From Pseudomonas sp. 30_B (GTDB lineage Bacteria > Pseudomonadota > Gammaproteobacteria > Pseudomonadales > Pseudomonadaceae): DNA of 40,916 nt. The notes under the pieces were generated by a model that was not told the DNA's origin, ran no database searches, and worked only from the letters and a program-made list of their open reading frames with translations. A program made the translations under genes and the position numbers. Shown piece after piece: positions 7,805 to 16,659 of this stretch. The stretch spans positions 1 through 40,916 of the forward strand of contig NZ_JAFGYY010000033.1 of the NCBI RefSeq assembly GCF_017491605.1, written 5' to 3'. How positions within the stretch are numbered: the first letter of the stretch is position 1; each line of letters begins with the position of its first letter.

Positions 7805-8875
7805 ATGACTCTGACAGATCAAACCGTAGGGACCCGCCAGGGCGAGGAACTGGACATCGCCCGCATCGACCCCTACCTCAAGGCGGGCATTTCGGGGCTT
7901 TCCGGTACTCCACGTATCAGCCAGTTTCCCGGCGGCGCCTCGAACCTGACCTATCTGCTGGAGTATCCCAGTCACGAGCTGGTGCTGCGCCGTCCGCCGT
8001 TCGGTCGCAAGGTCAAGTCGGCACACGATATGGGGCGCGAATTCCGTATCCTCGACCGGCTCAATGCGGGTTTTCCCTACTGCCCCGAAGCCTACCTGCA
8101 CTGTACCGATGAGTCGGTGATCGGCGCCGAGTTCTATGTGATGGAGCGGGTCAAGGGCCTCATCCTGCGCGCCGAACTGCCTCCTGAGCTCAGCCTTGAC
8201 GAGCAGCAGACCAACAGGTTGTGCAGGAACTTCATTGACCGTCTGGTCGAGCTTCACAACGTCGATTACCAGGCCTGCGGTCTGGGCGATCTTGGTAAGC
8301 CTGAAGGCTATGTGCAACGTCAGATCAGCGGTTGGATCGATCGCTACGAAAAAGCCCTGACACCTGACGCGCCAGCCTGGGAGCAAGTCAAAGTCTGGCT
8401 TCGCGAGAAGATGCCGGCCGATCATCACAAGCCTGCCATCGTCCACAACGACTACCGCTTCGACAATGTCATCCTCGACCCGAGTGACCCGATGCGGATC
8501 GTCGGTGTGCTCGACTGGGAGCTGACCACCCTGGGCGATCCGCTGATGGACCTCGGCAACACGTTGGCCTACTGGATCGAGGCAGGTGATCCTGAATCCA
8601 TGCAGCTGATCCGCCGCCAGCCCAGCCACCTGCCGGGCATGCTGAGCCGCCAGGCCTTCGCCGATTACTATGCCAAACGCGCTGGTCTGCCGCCGATCAG
8701 AAACCTGGACTTCTACTACACCTACGGCCTGTTCCGCCTCGCTGGCATCGTTCAGCAGATCTACTACCGCTTCTTCCACGGCCAGACGCAGGACCCGCGC
8801 TTCGCTCAATTCATCCAGATGAACCGGCTGCTGGAGCAGGTGAGCTTGGGTGTGATCGAGCGATCGCCGTTGTAG
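7805..8875 (+). CDS. phosphotransferase family protein (ACAD10/LvaA-like, APH fold)
   Basis: 356 residues of the aminoglycoside-phosphotransferase/kinase fold. FPGGASNLTYLL forms the nucleotide loop, H-N-D at 214-216 is the Brenner motif with catalytic D216, and VLDWELTTLGDPLMDLG (D237) binds magnesium. This subgroup is linked to fatty-acid metabolism. The known members LvaA of P. putida and the ACAD10/11 kinase domain phosphorylate 4-hydroxyacyl-CoA so that the hydroxyl can leave. A similar role here, with the SDR and hydratase as partners, is inference. The start at 7805 follows AAAGGGAAA. Last gene of the operon, followed by a terminator. Confidence 0.9.
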   Translation: MTLTDQTVGTRQGEELDIARIDPYLKAGISGLSGTPRISQFPGGASNLTYLLEYPSHELVLRRPPFGRKVKSAHDMGREFRILDRLNAGFPYCPEAYLHCTDESVIGAEFYVMERVKGLILRAELPPELSLDEQQTNRLCRNFIDRLVELHNVDYQACGLGDLGKPEGYVQRQISGWIDRYEKALTPDAPAWEQVKVWLREKMPADHHKPAIVHNDYRFDNVILDPSDPMRIVGVLDWELTTLGDPLMDLGNTLAYWIEAGDPESMQLIRRQPSHLPGMLSRQAFADYYAKRAGLPPIRNLDFYYTYGLFRLAGIVQQIYYRFFHGQTQDPRFAQFIQMNRLLEQVSLGVIERSPL

Positions 8876-8898
8876 TTTTGCTGGCAGCAAAAACCCAA

Positions 8899-8918
8899 AG
8901 GGGACCGACAGGTCCCCT
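8899..8918. terminator. bidirectional terminator
   Basis: A perfect 8-base stem, AGGGGACC with loop GACA and then GGTCCCCT, sits 23 bases after the phosphotransferase stop and 36 bases from the stop of the convergent TetR gene. The A-rich 5' flank gives a T-tract for the leftward transcript; the rightward T-run is weak. Confidence 0.8.
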
Positions 8919-8954
8919 CGTTATCGTCAGGTTTGCCCTGGCAAGAAAGCTGCG

Positions 8955-9572
8955 TTAGTTGGCCGCACGGCGGACGGTTTTTTTCCGTGTGAGCTTGCTG
9001 CTGACAAAGAGGGTCAGTGCTTCGCACGCTGTCTCGGTTTCCTCGCGCAGACGGTCATCGCTTCGATGGGCAGTCCAGGCAATGACCAGGCCGTCGAGCA
9101 GTTGGACAAGCAATTTGCAGACAGCGCCCAGGTCCGCCTTATCGACCGCTCCGCCATCAGAACGTGTTATGGCTTTCTCCGTGGCTTCGAGGGCCTCTGA
9201 ATATATCTTTGCTGCCATCTCGGGGGCATTGCGATTCGCCCAGTTGAAGAGATCGTATTGCGCCGCTGCGGAATCCGGATGGGCGATGAACCAGTGGACC
9301 AGATTGCGCAGCAACCCTGCCGCTGCTTCTACCTCCGTGGTGCCGATAGGGGCGTGTTCCAGGGCTTGCTGAGGAAGGCTGAAGAGCACTTCGAAGACTG
9401 CATAGAACAGGTCTTCCTTGGTGTGAAACAAGTAGTGCAGCGAGGCGAGGGGGCAGCCTGCGGCAGCAGCGATTCGACGGGTTGTAGCGTTCGCGACCCC
9501 GTGCTCCGCAATCACCTTCACAGTCGCTTCGACGAAATCCTGTCTGCGCAGATCCGCGCCCATTCTGGCCAT
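8955..9572 (-). CDS. TetR-family transcriptional regulator
   Basis: 205 residues. The N-terminal helix-turn-helix is ATTRRIAAAAGCPLASLHYLF followed by KEDLFYAVFEVLF; the rest is a helical ligand-binding domain with no recognisable ligand signature. The ATG at 9570-9572 is chosen; AAGGAG lies about 11 bases upstream, and an upstream in-frame ATG has no such site. It is divergent from the DUF1329 operon over 451 bases that hold a dyad like the regulon operator (9748-9769), so it may control that operon and itself. Confidence 0.9.
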   Translation of the reverse strand: MARMGADLRRQDFVEATVKVIAEHGVANATTRRIAAAAGCPLASLHYLFHTKEDLFYAVFEVLFSLPQQALEHAPIGTTEVEAAAGLLRNLVHWFIAHPDSAAAQYDLFNWANRNAPEMAAKIYSEALEATEKAITRSDGGAVDKADLGAVCKLLVQLLDGLVIAWTAHRSDDRLREETETACEALTLFVSSKLTRKKTVRRAAN

Positions 9573-9747
9573 AACTAAGCAATCTCCTTGATGTCGACCA
9601 TGCCGTCCATTACGGCTCACGGTTCCGACGCGGCGGATGCTACATCATGCCTGTCGCAATCGTCATGGGCCAAAAGACAGCGCCCTGACACGCGTCTCCC
9701 ATCGCAAACGCGGGGATAGAAGAGGGGGCCAATCTGTTAGCAGTTAT

Positions 9748-9769
9748 TTCGGTAACAAGTGTTCCGTTA
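9748..9769. promoter_or_regulatory. dyad operator candidate upstream of the DUF1329 operon
   Basis: On the minus strand the core reads GGAAC, ACTT, GTTACC, the same AAC-N4-GTT design as the stronger sites at 20758, 21951, 34461 and 37211, and it shares the central AACACTTGTT exactly with the 21951 site. The flanks differ (GG instead of AT), so it may bind a different but related TetR, such as the one at 8955-9572. Confidence 0.45.
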
Positions 9770-9893
9770 ATTCACATGTTGGTGCGCAGAGCTGTTGCAT
9801 CGTGGTGCGAGCCTGGGTGTAACGGTAGCGGAAGTAAGATTTTGTTTTTATCTAAGACTTTGAAATAAAAGGAGATATATAGAATTCAAGGGG

Positions 9894-9912
9894 TTGGCAC
9901 ATGGCTTGCTTT
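9894..9912 (+). promoter_or_regulatory. sigma54 (RpoN) promoter of the DUF1329 operon
   Basis: TTGGCAC, ATGGC, TTGCTTT: the GG at 9896-9897 and GC at 9908-9909 are separated by exactly 10 bases, as RpoN requires, and both flanks match consensus. Transcription would begin near 9920, about 100 bases before the ATG at 10024. It implies an enhancer-binding activator, which is not encoded in the window. Confidence 0.75.
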
Positions 9913-9920
9913 GGTCATAT

Positions 9921-9942
9921 GACTTGGTCAAGTGATCAAGTC
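9921..9942. promoter_or_regulatory. inverted repeat at the transcription start
   Basis: GACTTG at 9921-9926 and CAAGTC at 9937-9942 are reverse complements; a smaller dyad CTTG-GT-CAAG overlaps the left arm. Lying at the predicted sigma54 start site, it is placed for a repressor. The binding protein is unknown. Confidence 0.4.
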
Positions 9943-10023
9943 GTTTGATTAGGTGCGTGCCGCTGTCCGATGTGTCCCCTCGGGAAGTGCTCGCCACCGG
10001 TTGAGGCTCATGAGGACTTTCCA

Positions 10024-11448
10024 ATGAAAAGCGTGTTTCAGCGTGCAACTGCGGGTAAATCGAGCGGTATTGAAGTCAGAAGTCTGATCGCGGCAGTGGT
10101 GGCCTCGGCTGCCATCTGTTCGGTTCATGCTGCGGACAAGGACGCCGCGTTGCTGGGCACCAAGCTGACCCCGTTGGGTGGCGAAGTTGCGGCCAACGCC
10201 GATGGCAGCATTCCCGCCTGGACGCCGCCGGGGCCGCAGGGTGGTGACTGGAGCTATGGCCAGGTGCGTGGCCAGCATTGGAAGTTCAAGAGCGACAAGC
10301 CGCTGTACAGCATCACGGCGAGCAATGTTTCCCAGTACGAGAGCAAGCTTTCCCCTGGGCAGTTGGAGTTGTTCAAGAAGATTCCCGGCTATCGCATGGA
10401 TGTGTACCCGACTCGTCGAAGCTGCGGTGCCCCGGACTTCGTCGAGCAGAACACGCGCAAGAACGTCGGGTCCGCCACGCTGGATGGTTCCGGTCTGGTG
10501 CTCCAGGAAGCCAGCCTGCCGGGCGTGCCGTTCCCCATGCCGACAACTGGTGCCGAAGTCATGTGGAACATGAAGATGCGCTACCGGGGCGTGGGGTTGT
10601 CCATGCCCAAGGACACGGCCGGCATCTCGCCGCGCCGCGGCAGCGAGGACTGGCTGCACACCTCGATCGACATGTTCATGTTCATGCCTTGGGGTGGCAA
10701 GGGGAGTGCGTCCTTCGCATCGACCGGCCAAGTCGAAGTGGGCACCTTCTTCGCCTACAACGAACCCGCCTCCTTCGCCGGCCAAGCGGCGGTGTCCATC
10801 AGCAAGGCAGGCGAGGAAGCGACCACTTACTACTACTTCCCTGGTCAGCGCCGCGTGCGTCGCATGCCGGCGTACTCCTACGACGCCCCGCAGATCGGCC
10901 TGGACAACCAATACACCGTGGACGAAACGAACATCTTCTACGGTCCGCTCGATCGCTTCGACTGGAAGCTGCTGGGCAAGAAGGAAATGCTGGTTCCCTA
11001 CAACGCCTTCGGTGCCTATGACACCTCGGCCAAGCTCGAGGATGTCGCCAAGCGCGATTCCATCGCCCCCGAATACCGCCGCTACGAGCTGCATCGCGTG
11101 TGGGTGGTTGAGGCAACTGTCCGCGACGGCATGCGCCATCAGGAACCCAAGCGCCTGTTCTACGTCGATGAGGACAGCTGGAACGGTCTGATGGCGGTTG
11201 ACTACGACAAGCAGGGCCAGATCTGGAAAGTCCGCGAAGGCTTCACGATTCCGGTCTACGAGACCGGCAGCTGCGACATGGCGGCCTCTGTGCAGTTCAA
11301 CATGATCGATGGCCGTTATGCCTACGACATGACCTCCATCGGGGCGGGTAAGGATGACCATCGCTGGCTGACCGAGAGCGCCGGCAATCCGCGCCTGAAG
11401 CCTGACTTCTACACCTCCGACAACCTGCGCTCGATCAGCGAGCGTTAA
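10024..11448 (+). CDS. DUF1329 family exported protein
   Basis: 474 residues. A signal peptide (IAAVVASAAICSVHA, cleavage near 37) is followed by the DUF1329 fold, a LolB-like lipid-binding type of periplasmic or lipoprotein-like domain. Recognised by the N-terminal LGTKLTPLGGE-ANADGSIPAW pattern, the central YYYFPGQRRVRRMP and the C-terminal NLRSISER. First gene of a four-gene operon with DUF1302, RND and YCF48 proteins, a set that recurs in bacteria growing on lipophilic compounds. Likely a periplasmic carrier of a hydrophobic molecule; this is inference. The ATG follows GAGGA. Confidence 0.92.
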   Translation: MKSVFQRATAGKSSGIEVRSLIAAVVASAAICSVHAADKDAALLGTKLTPLGGEVAANADGSIPAWTPPGPQGGDWSYGQVRGQHWKFKSDKPLYSITASNVSQYESKLSPGQLELFKKIPGYRMDVYPTRRSCGAPDFVEQNTRKNVGSATLDGSGLVLQEASLPGVPFPMPTTGAEVMWNMKMRYRGVGLSMPKDTAGISPRRGSEDWLHTSIDMFMFMPWGGKGSASFASTGQVEVGTFFAYNEPASFAGQAAVSISKAGEEATTYYYFPGQRRVRRMPAYSYDAPQIGLDNQYTVDETNIFYGPLDRFDWKLLGKKEMLVPYNAFGAYDTSAKLEDVAKRDSIAPEYRRYELHRVWVVEATVRDGMRHQEPKRLFYVDEDSWNGLMAVDYDKQGQIWKVREGFTIPVYETGSCDMAASVQFNMIDGRYAYDMTSIGAGKDDHRWLTESAGNPRLKPDFYTSDNLRSISER

Positions 11449-11477
11449 CCCGTAGTCGATGTCGATCGAGAGCCAAC

Positions 11478-13121
11478 ATGAAAAGAATAATTACGAAATC
11501 CGCAGGGCTTGCCCTCGCGTGCAGCGCTCCGCTGGCCATGGCGTTCACCTTCGAGACGGAGAATGTTCGTGGGTCCTTCGACTCCACCATCGCAGCCGGC
11601 ATGGCTGTCCGTACTGAATCACAGGACTGCGATCTGATCACCGCTGGCGCTACCGGGCACCATCCGCCCAGCGGCTGCCAGTCCCCGGCTGCCGGTTTCG
11701 GCGACCAGGGCGACCTCAACTACGACAAGGGCGATCTGTTCACCAACTACATCAAGGGCACCCACGAGCTCCTGCTGAAGTTTCCCGACGACTACACCTT
11801 CATGGCGCGTGGCAGCTGGATCCGCGACTTTGCCGCGACCGACACGACGGGCGCTCTGAGCTACGGCTCGCCGCCGGACGTGCACAAGAACGGCCTCACC
11901 GATAATGCCCATGACGACCTCAGCTTCAAGGCGCGTCTGCTCGATCTGTGGGTGAGCAAGAGCTTCGATGTCGGCGAGCAGCGTGTGCGTGCCCGCCTGG
12001 GCAATCAGGTCATCAACTGGGGCGAAAGCATCTTCACCCTGGGTGGGATCAACAACACCAACGCCTATGACATCGCGGCACTGATGCGCCCCGGTACTCA
12101 GCTCAAGGAAGCGGTGTTGCCCGCGCCCATGCTCAGCCTCGCCTCCGGCGTGGGGGGCGGTGTCAACGTCGAGACCTATTACCAGTTCGACTGGAACAAG
12201 AGCGAAGTCCCACCGGTGGGAAGCTACTGGTCGACCACCAACGGACTGGGCGACGGCATGCAGGCCTACGGGCTGCACAGCAAGAACGCACGCAACAGCG
12301 GCCAGTGGGGGATCGCCGTGCACTGGCAACCGCGTGACAGCGACCTGAACCTGGGCGCCTACGTGATGCGTTATCACGACAAGTTGCCAGCCCTCGACCT
12401 CCAGTTCGACCCGAACACCGGTGCTGCGCTACAGGAGTGGCAATACCCCGAGGACCGCATGCTCTATGGCATCAGTGCCAACATGCCGGTCGGTGATTGG
12501 GCCGTGGGCACCGAGCTTTCCTATCGTCCGAAAGATGCCGTCACCCTCAACCCCTACATCGATTATTGCCAGGGCAGCAGCGGCAAGTGCTGGAAGGACG
12601 AGAAGAAGTTCCAGTGGCACCTGACCGGACTGTACAGCCAGACCCCGCAGAACTCGTCGCGCTGGCTTGAGCTTACCGGCGCCAGTACCGGCACCCTGGT
12701 GAGCGAGCTGGTGGTGGTTCACTACCCGGGCCTGAACGACGAGTACGACGGCGAGCCAACTGCGCCGGGTACCTACAGCTGGATCAAGGACCCGAATGTG
12801 GCACCGACCTCCAAGGGTGACAAGACGTCCTCCGGCATCAGCCTGGATTACAGCCTGACCTACGAGAACACCTTGCTGCCGGGCTGGCAGGTCACCCCGG
12901 GTGTCTTCTATTCGCGCGGATTGGGCGGGCGCACGCCGAACCTCTCGCAGACCTGGACCGACGGTGCTAGCTCGATGAACCTGTACCTGAACTTCGTGCG
13001 CAATCCTGCGAGCTGGCAGGTGTCGTTCAACTACGCGAAGTTCATGGGCGGCGCGACGCCTTACGACCAACTGCTGGGCGATCGTGACTACGTCGGCTTT
13101 GTCGTATCGCGCACCCTGTGA
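11478..13121 (+). CDS. DUF1302 family outer-membrane protein
   Basis: 547 residues. Signal peptide MKRIITKSAGLALACSAPLAMA, then a beta-rich sequence with alternating aromatic residues. The family marker GNQVINWGES lies near residues 174-183, and the protein ends VGFVVSRTL, a typical terminal beta-strand with aromatic residue and C-terminal hydrophobic. Probably a porin-like outer-membrane barrel for lipophilic substrates. It follows DUF1329 by 29 bases, and its stop overlaps or abuts the RND start, so the operon is tight. Confidence 0.92.
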   Translation: MKRIITKSAGLALACSAPLAMAFTFETENVRGSFDSTIAAGMAVRTESQDCDLITAGATGHHPPSGCQSPAAGFGDQGDLNYDKGDLFTNYIKGTHELLLKFPDDYTFMARGSWIRDFAATDTTGALSYGSPPDVHKNGLTDNAHDDLSFKARLLDLWVSKSFDVGEQRVRARLGNQVINWGESIFTLGGINNTNAYDIAALMRPGTQLKEAVLPAPMLSLASGVGGGVNVETYYQFDWNKSEVPPVGSYWSTTNGLGDGMQAYGLHSKNARNSGQWGIAVHWQPRDSDLNLGAYVMRYHDKLPALDLQFDPNTGAALQEWQYPEDRMLYGISANMPVGDWAVGTELSYRPKDAVTLNPYIDYCQGSSGKCWKDEKKFQWHLTGLYSQTPQNSSRWLELTGASTGTLVSELVVVHYPGLNDEYDGEPTAPGTYSWIKDPNVAPTSKGDKTSSGISLDYSLTYENTLLPGWQVTPGVFYSRGLGGRTPNLSQTWTDGASSMNLYLNFVRNPASWQVSFNYAKFMGGATPYDQLLGDRDYVGFVVSRTL

Positions 13122-13129
13122 GGTCTGAT

Positions 13130-15538
13130 GTGAACGCATCCGTAAATCTGTCCGGTCAGCGGGAGCGCCGTATGCTCCCGCGCATCGAGAACGGGCTGTT
13201 CGGGCATCGCCGGCTGGTGCTGGCGTGCCTGGCAGTGTTCACCTTGATCATGGGCTGGTTCGCCGTGCAGTTGCGCATGGACGCCGGCTTCGAGAAGCAG
13301 CTGCCCATCGGCCACGAATACATCGAGACCTTCAAGACCTATCGCGGCGACCTGTTGGGCGCCAACCGCCTGACTGTGGTGGTCAAGGCCCGCAAGGGCG
13401 AGATATGGAACAAGGCTGGGCTGCAGCGGCTGTATGACGTGACCCAGGCGGTGAACTTCCTGCCGAACGTTTCGCGAAGCAGCGTACGTTCGCTGTGGAC
13501 GCCCAATGCCTTTGTCAACGAGATCACCGAGGAAGGCTTCCGCGCCGATCCGTTGATTCCAGGGACGGTGACGCCCGAGCGACTCGACGATAAGACCATC
13601 GGCAAGATCGCCAACTCGACGACCCAGGGTGGCTTCATCGGCACCCTGGTCTCGCGTGACCAGAGCAGCGCGATGATCACCGCCGATCTCGAGGAGTACG
13701 ACGCCAAGGGCCAGCGCCTGGATTACGTGGCCTACAACGACGTGCTGGAGAAGCAGCTGAGGGAGAAGTTCGAGGACGGTAACTTCGAAATCCAGATCAT
13801 CGGCTTCGCCAAGCAGATCGGCGACATCGCCAAGGGTGCCTCCTCGGTGCTGGAGTTCTGCCTGCTGGCGCTGTTGCTGACGGCCGCTGCCGTTTACTGG
13901 TACTGCCATTCCGTGCGCTTCACCCTGCTGGCCCTGGGCTGCTCGCTCACCTCGCTGATCTGGCAGTTCGGCAGTCTCCGTCTGCTGGGCTATGGCCTGG
14001 ACCCACTGGCCGTGCTGGTGCCATTCCTGGTGTTCGCCATCGGGGTTTCCCACGGTGTGCAGCAGATCAACTTCATCGTGCGTGAGATCGCTTGCGGCAA
14101 GTCTGTCGACCAGGCCGCGCGCTCCAGCTTCAGCGGCCTGCTGATTCCGGGGACCCTGGCACTGGTGACGGCGTTCGTCTCCTTCGTCACCTTGTTGCTG
14201 ATCCCCATCCCGATGGTGCGGGAGCTGGCGATCACCGCCTCGCTCGGCGTGGGATTCAAGATCGTCACCAACCTGGTGATGCTGCCGCTGGTGGCGTCGA
14301 TGCTGCGTGTCGAGGGTACCTACGCCGCTGCCGAGGAACTCTCGCGTGAGCGTCGTGCGCGCTGGCTGCATGGCCTGGCCCGGCTAGCCGAATGGCGCAA
14401 TGCGAAGCTGGTGCTCTGCCTTGCCGTCGCGGTCTTCGCTGCCGCCGTCTGGCAGAGTCGCGACCGCGTGGTGGGAACCTTGCAGGCCGGTGCCCCTGAG
14501 CTTCGCGCGGATGCCCGCTTCAATCGCGATGCGGTCGCCATCGCGTCCAACTACGACATTGGCCTCGACTGGTTCTCGGTGGTGTTCGAGGACAAACCGA
14601 AGGAGGGCGCCGGAGGCACTGCCTGCGAAGATGTGGCGCTGGGTCAGTACCAGGATCGATTCGTCTGGGCGATGCAGGGCGTCCCCGGGGTCCTGTCGGT
14701 GGCTTCCTTCTCCAACAGCATGCGCCAGTTCAACGAGGGCTATAACGAGGGCAATCCGAAGATGAATGCGGTGCCCATCGATCCGGCCAACTACTCGTCG
14801 ATGGCGACCGAGATCGCCAGGGTCGCTGGCCTGATGCGCTCCGACTGCAGCATGACAGCCGTACACCTGTTCCTGGCCGACCACAAGGCCACCACCATCA
14901 ACCGTGTCGTCGAGGCGGCCAAGGCGTTCCGCACGCAAAATCCGATGCCGGGCATCACCATTCGCCTGGCATCCGGCAACGCCGGCCTGCTCGCAGCCAT
15001 CAACGAAGAGGTGGAGAAGAGTGAAACGCCGATGCTGCTGTACGTCTACGCCGCCATCGCGCTGCTGGTCTTCGCCGTTTACCGCGACCTGAGGGCTGTC
15101 CTGGTCTGCTGCCTGCCTCTGACCATTGGCACCTTCATCGGTTATTGGTTCATGGAGGAGTTGCAGATCGGGCTCACCATCGCGACCTTGCCGGTGATGG
15201 TGCTCGCAGTAGGCATCGGGGTGGATTACGCCTTCTACATCTACAACCGTTTGCAGATGCACCAGGCCAATGGTCAGCCGATCGTCAAGGCGGTGGAGCA
15301 TGCACTGCTGGAAGTCGGGGTAGCGACCATCTTCACCGCGATCACCCTGGCCGTCGGCGTCGCCACCTGGTCGTTCTCGCAACTCAAGTTCCAGGCCGAC
15401 ATGGGCAAGCTCCTGGCCTTCATGTTCATCGTCAACATGGTCATGGCCATGACCGTCCTGCCGGCATTCGCCGTCTGGCTGGAGCGGGTGTTCCCGCGCA
15501 AGCGCCCCGTGCGCATGGTTGGCGCGTTGGCGCACTGA
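13130..15538 (+). CDS. RND/MMPL-family transporter
   Basis: About 800 residues with the two-fold RND plan: one membrane helix, a large periplasmic loop, five helices, then the same again. The first loop starts after RMDAGFEKQLPIGHEYIETF. Helices are clear at FCLLALLLTAAAVYWYC, LVPFLVFAIGVSHGVQ, TLALVTAFVSFVTLLL and, in the second half, LPVMVLAVGIGVDYAFYIYN, where D lies in the expected proton-relay helix. This hydrophobe/lipid exporter type needs no MFP partner. GTG at 13130 is preferred (AGGT 5 bases upstream); GTG at 13118 and ATG at 13172 (GGGAG upstream) are also possible. Inner-membrane pump of the DUF1302/1329 module. Confidence 0.92.
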   Translation: MNASVNLSGQRERRMLPRIENGLFGHRRLVLACLAVFTLIMGWFAVQLRMDAGFEKQLPIGHEYIETFKTYRGDLLGANRLTVVVKARKGEIWNKAGLQRLYDVTQAVNFLPNVSRSSVRSLWTPNAFVNEITEEGFRADPLIPGTVTPERLDDKTIGKIANSTTQGGFIGTLVSRDQSSAMITADLEEYDAKGQRLDYVAYNDVLEKQLREKFEDGNFEIQIIGFAKQIGDIAKGASSVLEFCLLALLLTAAAVYWYCHSVRFTLLALGCSLTSLIWQFGSLRLLGYGLDPLAVLVPFLVFAIGVSHGVQQINFIVREIACGKSVDQAARSSFSGLLIPGTLALVTAFVSFVTLLLIPIPMVRELAITASLGVGFKIVTNLVMLPLVASMLRVEGTYAAAEELSRERRARWLHGLARLAEWRNAKLVLCLAVAVFAAAVWQSRDRVVGTLQAGAPELRADARFNRDAVAIASNYDIGLDWFSVVFEDKPKEGAGGTACEDVALGQYQDRFVWAMQGVPGVLSVASFSNSMRQFNEGYNEGNPKMNAVPIDPANYSSMATEIARVAGLMRSDCSMTAVHLFLADHKATTINRVVEAAKAFRTQNPMPGITIRLASGNAGLLAAINEEVEKSETPMLLYVYAAIALLVFAVYRDLRAVLVCCLPLTIGTFIGYWFMEELQIGLTIATLPVMVLAVGIGVDYAFYIYNRLQMHQANGQPIVKAVEHALLEVGVATIFTAITLAVGVATWSFSQLKFQADMGKLLAFMFIVNMVMAMTVLPAFAVWLERVFPRKRPVRMVGALAH

Positions 15539-15548
15539 GGAGAGGTCA

Positions 15549-16508
15549 ATGCGTTACGAAATTGCATTCATCGGCGTGCTGTTTGGGGCACTCCTACCGA
15601 TATCTGCCACGCAGGCTGAAGACCTGCAGCCGGTGCCTGCGGTAGCCGCGAGCTATGCCACCGCTGCTGCCATGCTGGACGCGACCTGGGCGAAAAATCG
15701 CCTGGTGGCTGTGGGGGATCACGGCGAAGTGCTGTTGTCCGATGACCAGGGCAAGAACTTTCGCCAGGCGCGTTCGGTCCCCATCTCCACGCCCCTGACC
15801 GGGGTGTCCTTTGTCGATGCCGATCATGGCTGGGCGGTTGGCCATTGGGGGGCGATTCTCGTCACTTCTGATGGCGGAGAGTCATGGCAGATCCAGCGCA
15901 TGGCCAGCGACGTTGATCGGCCGCTGTTTGCCGTGCATTTCTTCAACGCCCAGCAGGGGGTGGCCGTGGGGCTGTGGTCGCTGGTGCTGACCACGGATGA
16001 TGGCGGCAAGACCTGGAGCGAGCAGAAGCTCGCTCCGCCGCCCGGCTCCAAGCGTGCGGACCTGAACCTGATGGGGCTCTTCAGCGACGGCAAGGGCACC
16101 CTCTATGCGACCGCCGAGCACGGACAGCTGCTGGCTTCGGAGGATCGCGGCAGGACCTGGCGATACATCGATACCGGCTATAGCGGCACGCTCTGGTCGG
16201 GAGCGGTGCTGGCCGATGGCAGACTGCTGGTTGGCGGACAGCGCGGAACCCTGATGCAGGGCTCCGCCCTTGGACAGGACTGGCAGCGCATTCCGGTGCA
16301 GAGCAAGGGCTCGGTCACCAGGGTTGTAGTGTCTGGCCAACAGGTGCTGGCCGTGGGGCTGGATGGTCTTCTGGTGCGTAGCAGCGATGGCGGACATAGC
16401 TTCCAGGAGCAGAAGGCCGCCGACGGCGCGCCGCTGACCACGGCGGTGCTGGAGCCTGACGGCAGCGTTGCGCTGTTTTCCCAGCGTGGCGTAGTGCCTG
16501 TGCCCTGA
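15549..16508 (+). CDS. YCF48-like beta-propeller exported protein
   Basis: 319 residues. Signal peptide ending near ATQAED, then a seven-bladed YCF48/BNR-type propeller with repeated Asp-box-like turns: SDDQGKNF, TSDGGESWQIQ, TTDDGGKTWSEQ, SEDRGRTWRYI and SSDGGHSFQE. YCF48 proteins are assembly factors in photosystem II; in heterotrophs relatives sit beside RND/DUF1302 genes and probably help assemble the envelope transporter. Start at 15549 follows GGAGAGG. Last gene of the operon; a strong terminator lies 46 bases downstream. Confidence 0.9.
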   Translation: MRYEIAFIGVLFGALLPISATQAEDLQPVPAVAASYATAAAMLDATWAKNRLVAVGDHGEVLLSDDQGKNFRQARSVPISTPLTGVSFVDADHGWAVGHWGAILVTSDGGESWQIQRMASDVDRPLFAVHFFNAQQGVAVGLWSLVLTTDDGGKTWSEQKLAPPPGSKRADLNLMGLFSDGKGTLYATAEHGQLLASEDRGRTWRYIDTGYSGTLWSGAVLADGRLLVGGQRGTLMQGSALGQDWQRIPVQSKGSVTRVVVSGQQVLAVGLDGLLVRSSDGGHSFQEQKAADGAPLTTAVLEPDGSVALFSQRGVVPVP

Positions 16509-16553
16509 CGACATCGCGAGGTCCTCAGTGGCCTCCAAGGATTGCTCCCTTTT

Positions 16554-16580
16554 AGGGGCTTCGGCCCCTTTTTTTATTTT
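16554..16580 (+). terminator. strong rho-independent terminator of the DUF1329-YCF48 operon
   Basis: Six-base stem AGGGGC, UUCG tetraloop, GCCCCT, followed by seven T, A and four T. It ends the envelope operon and lies upstream of the PAS/MCP gene. Confidence 0.95.
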
Positions 16581-16659
16581 CGATGAAGTCGAGACATTAC
16601 CCGGCGGGCCCGGCAAGCACGCGTGCCAGCGGGCAAGACTCGTGGAGTGGAGGCGTAGA

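Larger units (their letters stand above)
9573..10023. other. 451-base divergent regulatory region
   Basis: Unusually AT-rich for this genome between about 9820 and 9960. It contains a dyad operator candidate (9748-9769), a sigma54 promoter (9894-9912) and a further inverted repeat (9921-9942). No gene is supported here. Confidence 0.6.

Noticed and set aside
9949..11361. 470-codon minus-strand frame across the DUF1329 gene
   Set aside because: Antisense shadow; the plus-strand gene has signal peptide, ribosome binding site and family motifs.
16528..16659. N-terminal extension of the PAS/MCP gene from the ATG at 16528
   Set aside because: It translates the rho-independent terminator of the preceding operon; the TTG at 16660 has a better ribosome binding site.
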